Below, piece after piece: positions 61,503 through 64,000 of a stretch of 64,000 nt of DNA. Under the pieces are notes generated by a model. It searched no databases and was not told the DNA's origin. It saw nothing but the letters and a program-made list of their open reading frames with translations. This DNA comes from Atlantibacter subterraneus (lineage in GTDB: Bacteria; Pseudomonadota; Gammaproteobacteria; Enterobacterales; Enterobacteriaceae): NCBI RefSeq assembly GCF_027853245.1, contig NZ_JAPTZM010000001.1; one strand, written 5' to 3'. The stretch's first letter is position 1. Every line of letters begins with the position of its first letter. The position numbers and the translations under genes are program-made.

Positions 61503-62348
61503 TTATGCTGCGACAGATTCTTTAATATGATTACTTAAGCGTCCCAGCCCTTCGATTTCCACTTCAATGCAATCGCCTTCTTTTAAGAACAGCGGCGGAG
61601 TTCTTTTTTTACCGACGCCGCCGGGCGAGCCGGTAATAATCACGTCGCCCGCGCTCAATGGCGTAAAGGTACTGATATAGGAAATAAGGTACGGGATTTT
61701 ATGGATCATATTTTTGGTATTATCGCACTGGACTTCCCGGGAATTTAAAAAGGTACGGATCTGTAAATTATGCGGATCGGGGATTTCATCCCGGCAGGTT
61801 AAATACGGGCCGAATGCGCCGGTGCGCGGCCAGTTTTTCCCGGCGGTGTACCAGGTATGCTGCCAGTCGCGGGCAGAGCCATCCATATAGCAGCTGTAGC
61901 CCGCCACGTGGGACAGCGCATCCTGCTCGCTGACGTGGCTGCACTTTTTGCCGATGATCACTGCCAGTTCCCCTTCATAGTCAAATTCCCGGGATTCGGC
62001 GGGCTTATTAACGTAGCTCAGGTGGCCGGTTTGCGAGTCGGCGAAGCGAACAAACAGCGTCGGCTCGGGATTCTGCTCATTAAATTCGACGCGTTTTTCG
62101 CTATAGTTCATGCCGACGCAGATAATTTTGGTCGGGTTATCGATAACCGGCAGAAATTCGACCTCGTTAATAGCGTAATCAGCGGCGGCACTGGCAATTT
62201 CTCTCAGGCTGGAAACATCTTCATGCTCGAGAAACGCTTTTAATGACGGATAACGATTACCATAAATTGCGCTGACATCAATAATGCCGGCTTCCTTTAC
62301 GATACCGAATTTATTTTTACCGCTAATGCTAAAGTTGACAATTTTCAT
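61503..62348 (-). CDS. Fumarylacetoacetate-hydrolase-family (FAH) protein
   Basis: A 281-residue FAH-fold enzyme, from the ATG at 62348 (AGGAATAAACGCA upstream). The metal-binding set is intact: D-Y-E-G-E-L-A-V-I-I-G near residue 119, D-G-S-A-R-D-W-Q near residue 152, and G-S-P-G-G-V-G near residue 233. FAH enzymes include fumarylpyruvate and maleylpyruvate hydrolases, oxaloacetate decarboxylases/tautomerases and 2-keto-3-deoxy acid lyases, so the reaction is open. It sits between a LeuCD-like hydro-lyase and a hydroxy-acid transporter, so a small dicarboxylic or keto acid is likely. Confidence 0.85.
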   Translation of the reverse strand: MKIVNFSISGKNKFGIVKEAGIIDVSAIYGNRYPSLKAFLEHEDVSSLREIASAAADYAINEVEFLPVIDNPTKIICVGMNYSEKRVEFNEQNPEPTLFVRFADSQTGHLSYVNKPAESREFDYEGELAVIIGKKCSHVSEQDALSHVAGYSCYMDGSARDWQHTWYTAGKNWPRTGAFGPYLTCRDEIPDPHNLQIRTFLNSREVQCDNTKNMIHKIPYLISYISTFTPLSAGDVIITGSPGGVGKKRTPPLFLKEGDCIEVEIEGLGRLSNHIKESVAA

Positions 62349-62362
62349 TGCGTTTATTCCTG

Positions 62363-62980
62363 TTAATACTGAACGGTTCTGTGCCACGGATTGCGGGCAA
62401 AGTATTGCTCTTCGAACTGCTTAATTTCCCGGGTAAAAGACAGGGTGAAGCCGATAGCATCCAGTCCCTGTAACAACATATCCTTTTTAATTTGGTCAAC
62501 AGTAAAAGCGTATTGATTATCTGCACTGGTAATAGTCTGCTGCGCTAAATCGACCTGTAGAGTATTGGTCTCGCGCTGCGTAATAGCGTTGGCGATTTGC
62601 TGTATTTCCGTCTCGCTGAGGCAAATGGTTAATACGCCGTTGCGCAGGCAGTTATCATTAAATATTCCGGCAAATGATGTGCCGATTAACGCTTTGATTC
62701 CCAGCTGCTTTAATCCCCATACCGCATGTTCCCGGCTGGAACCGCAGCCAAAATTAGGGCCGACAACCAGAAAACTCGCCCCCAGCCATCCCGGCTGATT
62801 TAAAATGAAATCCTCATTCAGGCTGCCGTCCTGATTAAAGCGTAAATCAAAAAATAAGCCTTTATCCAGCCCGCTGCGGTCAATGCCTTTAAGAAACTGC
62901 TTCGGCATAATCACATCGGTATCAATATTTGCCGCCATCATCGGGGCGGCAATACCCGTTACGCAGTTAAACGCTTCCAT
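62363..62980 (-). CDS. LeuD-like hydro-lyase small subunit
   Basis: A 205-residue swivelling-domain subunit of the aconitase superfamily. It has the LeuD pattern A-A-N-I-D-T-D-V-I-M-P-K-Q-F-L near residue 17, F-G-C-G-S-S-R-E-H-A near residue 78, and F-N-D-N-C near residue 107. It starts 2 bp after the LeuC-like gene and ends 14 bp before the FAH gene. The surrounding genes make leucine synthesis unlikely: leuA and leuB are not adjacent and transporter and FAH genes are. Maleate, citraconate or dimethylmaleate hydratases are relatives. Confidence 0.85.
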   Translation of the reverse strand: MEAFNCVTGIAAPMMAANIDTDVIMPKQFLKGIDRSGLDKGLFFDLRFNQDGSLNEDFILNQPGWLGASFLVVGPNFGCGSSREHAVWGLKQLGIKALIGTSFAGIFNDNCLRNGVLTICLSETEIQQIANAITQRETNTLQVDLAQQTITSADNQYAFTVDQIKKDMLLQGLDAIGFTLSFTREIKQFEEQYFARNPWHRTVQY

Positions 62981-62982
62981 TA

Positions 62983-64000
62983 TTAAACCTCGGTGAAATA
63001 TCTGACATCGGTTAAGTGACCGGCGACCGCAGCGGCGGCCACCATCGCCGGGCTCATTAAATGGGTGCGCGAGCCCGCGCCCTGACGGCCTGCGAAATTG
63101 CGGTTAGTGCTGGAGGCGCAGCGATCGCCCGGCGATAGCACGTCTTCATTCATAGCCAGGCACATCGAACACCCTGACTGACGCCACTCGAAACCGGCAT
63201 CGATAAAAATCTGCGCCAGCCCTTCCCGTTCGGCGCGTTCCCGCACCTGGGTCGACCCAGGCACAATCATGCCGCGCACGTGCGGGGCGATTTTTTTGCC
63301 TGCCAGCACCTTCGCCACTTCGCGTAAGTCCTCGATGCGGCTATTGGTGCAGGAACCAATAAAGGCATGGGAGATGCGAATCTCGGTGAACGGTGTACCA
63401 GGCTTAAGTTCCATATAGTTAAGCGCCGTCTGGTAATCGTGCCTTTTCTGCCGATCTTCAATGGATTGCGGATCGGGTATCGCGTCGGTAATCGGGCCAG
63501 CCTGATCGGGGCTGATCCCCCAGCTGATAAAGGGCTCGAGGCGGGAACAGTCGATATAGACTTCTTTATCAAACTTCGCACCCGGATCGCTTTTCAGCGT
63601 CCGCCAGCTCTCTACCGCGCGGTCCCACAGTTCGCCTTTCGGCGCGCGCGGGGTGTCCTTCAGGTAAGCAAAAACCCTGTCATCCGGGGCCATAAAGGCA
63701 CCGCGCGCCCCCGCTTCCACCGCCATATTGCAGATAGTCATGCGCGCTTCCACGCTCAGGTTATCGATAACGCTGCCGCAGAATTCGATGGCGTACCCGG
63801 TCGCGCCATCCGCACCGATACGGGCTATCAGCGCCATGATGACGTCTTTGGAGGTGACGCCTGCGCCGAGCTGGCCTTCCAGGGTGACGCGCATATTGCG
63901 CAGCTTTTTGTACACCAGGGTTTGGGTGGCGAGGAAATGTTCGATCTCCGACGTGCCGATGCCAAAGCCGAAAGCGCCAAGCGCGCCGTAGGTAGTGGTA
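62983..64000 (-). CDS. LeuC-like hydro-lyase large subunit (truncated by window end)
   Basis: The C-terminal part of an aconitase-superfamily large subunit; its start lies beyond the window. The frame is open to base 64000 and reads H-G-A-type G-A-L-G-A-F-G-F-G-I-G-T-S-E-I-E-H just inside the edge. The [4Fe-4S] ligands are visible as S-C-T-N-S-R-I-E-D and G-C-S-M-C-L-A-M-N. The R-x-N-F-x-G-R-Q active-site region is present (R-N-F-A-G-R-Q-G-A). It is first of at least four genes transcribed towards the LysR regulator. About 120 residues of the N-terminus are missing from view by comparison with LeuC. Confidence 0.87.
   Translation of the reverse strand, partial: TTTYGALGAFGFGIGTSEIEHFLATQTLVYKKLRNMRVTLEGQLGAGVTSKDVIMALIARIGADGATGYAIEFCGSVIDNLSVEARMTICNMAVEAGARGAFMAPDDRVFAYLKDTPRAPKGELWDRAVESWRTLKSDPGAKFDKEVYIDCSRLEPFISWGISPDQAGPITDAIPDPQSIEDRQKRHDYQTALNYMELKPGTPFTEIRISHAFIGSCTNSRIEDLREVAKVLAGKKIAPHVRGMIVPGSTQVRERAEREGLAQIFIDAGFEWRQSGCSMCLAMNEDVLSPGDRCASSTNRNFAGRQGAGSRTHLMSPAMVAAAAVAGHLTDVRYFTEV

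Noticed and set aside
62363..64000. Leucine biosynthesis leuCD
   Set aside because: Sequence family fits, but the genes adjoin an FAH enzyme, a 2HCT transporter and a LysR gene rather than leuA and leuB.
1..64000. CRISPR arrays, insertion sequences, prophage, tRNA or rRNA genes
   Set aside because: I looked for regularly spaced repeats, transposase or integrase motifs and tRNA-like clover sequences and saw none I could support.

Overview
The window is a chromosomal segment of a yellow-pigmented member of the Enterobacteriaceae. Many genes are nearly identical in length and sequence to E. coli K-12 counterparts and keep E. coli order (narK-narXL-ychO, ychN-chaC-chaB-chaA, hemA-prfA-prmC-sirB2-sirB1-kdsA, lolB-ispE-prs-dauA, ychH-pth-ychF). 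The presence of a crtE-idi2-crtX-crtY-crtI-crtB/crtZ carotenoid cluster and a Klebsiella-type nas operon points to a Cronobacter/Franconibacter/Siccibacter-like or related pigmented genus. The species cannot be fixed from sequence reading alone.

Layout. 1-6.1 kb: an AraC-type regulator fragment, the nitrate/nitrite antiporter narK, its two-component regulators narXL, and the inverse-autotransporter gene ychO. 6.2-17.8 kb: assimilatory nitrate/nitrite reduction (nasFED-nasCB-nasA, with nasR), inserted between ychO and ychN. Here nasC and nasB form one continuous 1355-codon frame. The nasF leader shows a perfect sigma-54 promoter, a hexaloop hairpin and an intrinsic terminator, the full NasR antitermination layout. 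17.8-33.7 kb: conserved core genes for calcium/proton exchange, glutathione turnover, KDO, tetrapyrrole, isoprenoid and PRPP synthesis, release-factor function and peptidyl-tRNA recycling.

33.7-64 kb is mostly accessory. It starts with yajD, ymjA, a DUF3750 gene, a phosphoketolase (xfp), an MFS exporter, a low-GC membrane protein with a GIDE/MULAN-like domain, and a DJ-1/AraC regulator next to a second GAPDH. A GntR-controlled operon follows (42.7-51.5 kb), with an IlvD/Edd-family dehydratase, an FAD oxidoreductase, a GarR-type reductase, an HpcH/HpaI aldolase, an anion/proton symporter and a GarD/UxaA-type dehydratase. It reads as a sugar-acid (aldarate/aldonate) catabolic pathway with no characterised operon that I recognise. 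The carotenoid cluster (51.7-59 kb) should give zeaxanthin and its glucosides. The window ends inside a LysR-associated operon of a LeuC/LeuD-like hydro-lyase, an FAH-family enzyme and a 2-hydroxycarboxylate transporter, probably for a small dicarboxylic acid such as a maleate or citramalate relative.

The genes connect at several points: NarXL and FNR sites control respiratory nitrate transport beside the nitrogen-controlled assimilatory system. ispE (MEP pathway) and the crt cluster both serve isoprenoid synthesis. The sugar-acid operon would yield pyruvate and glycerate. No tRNA, rRNA, CRISPR array, insertion sequence or prophage was seen.
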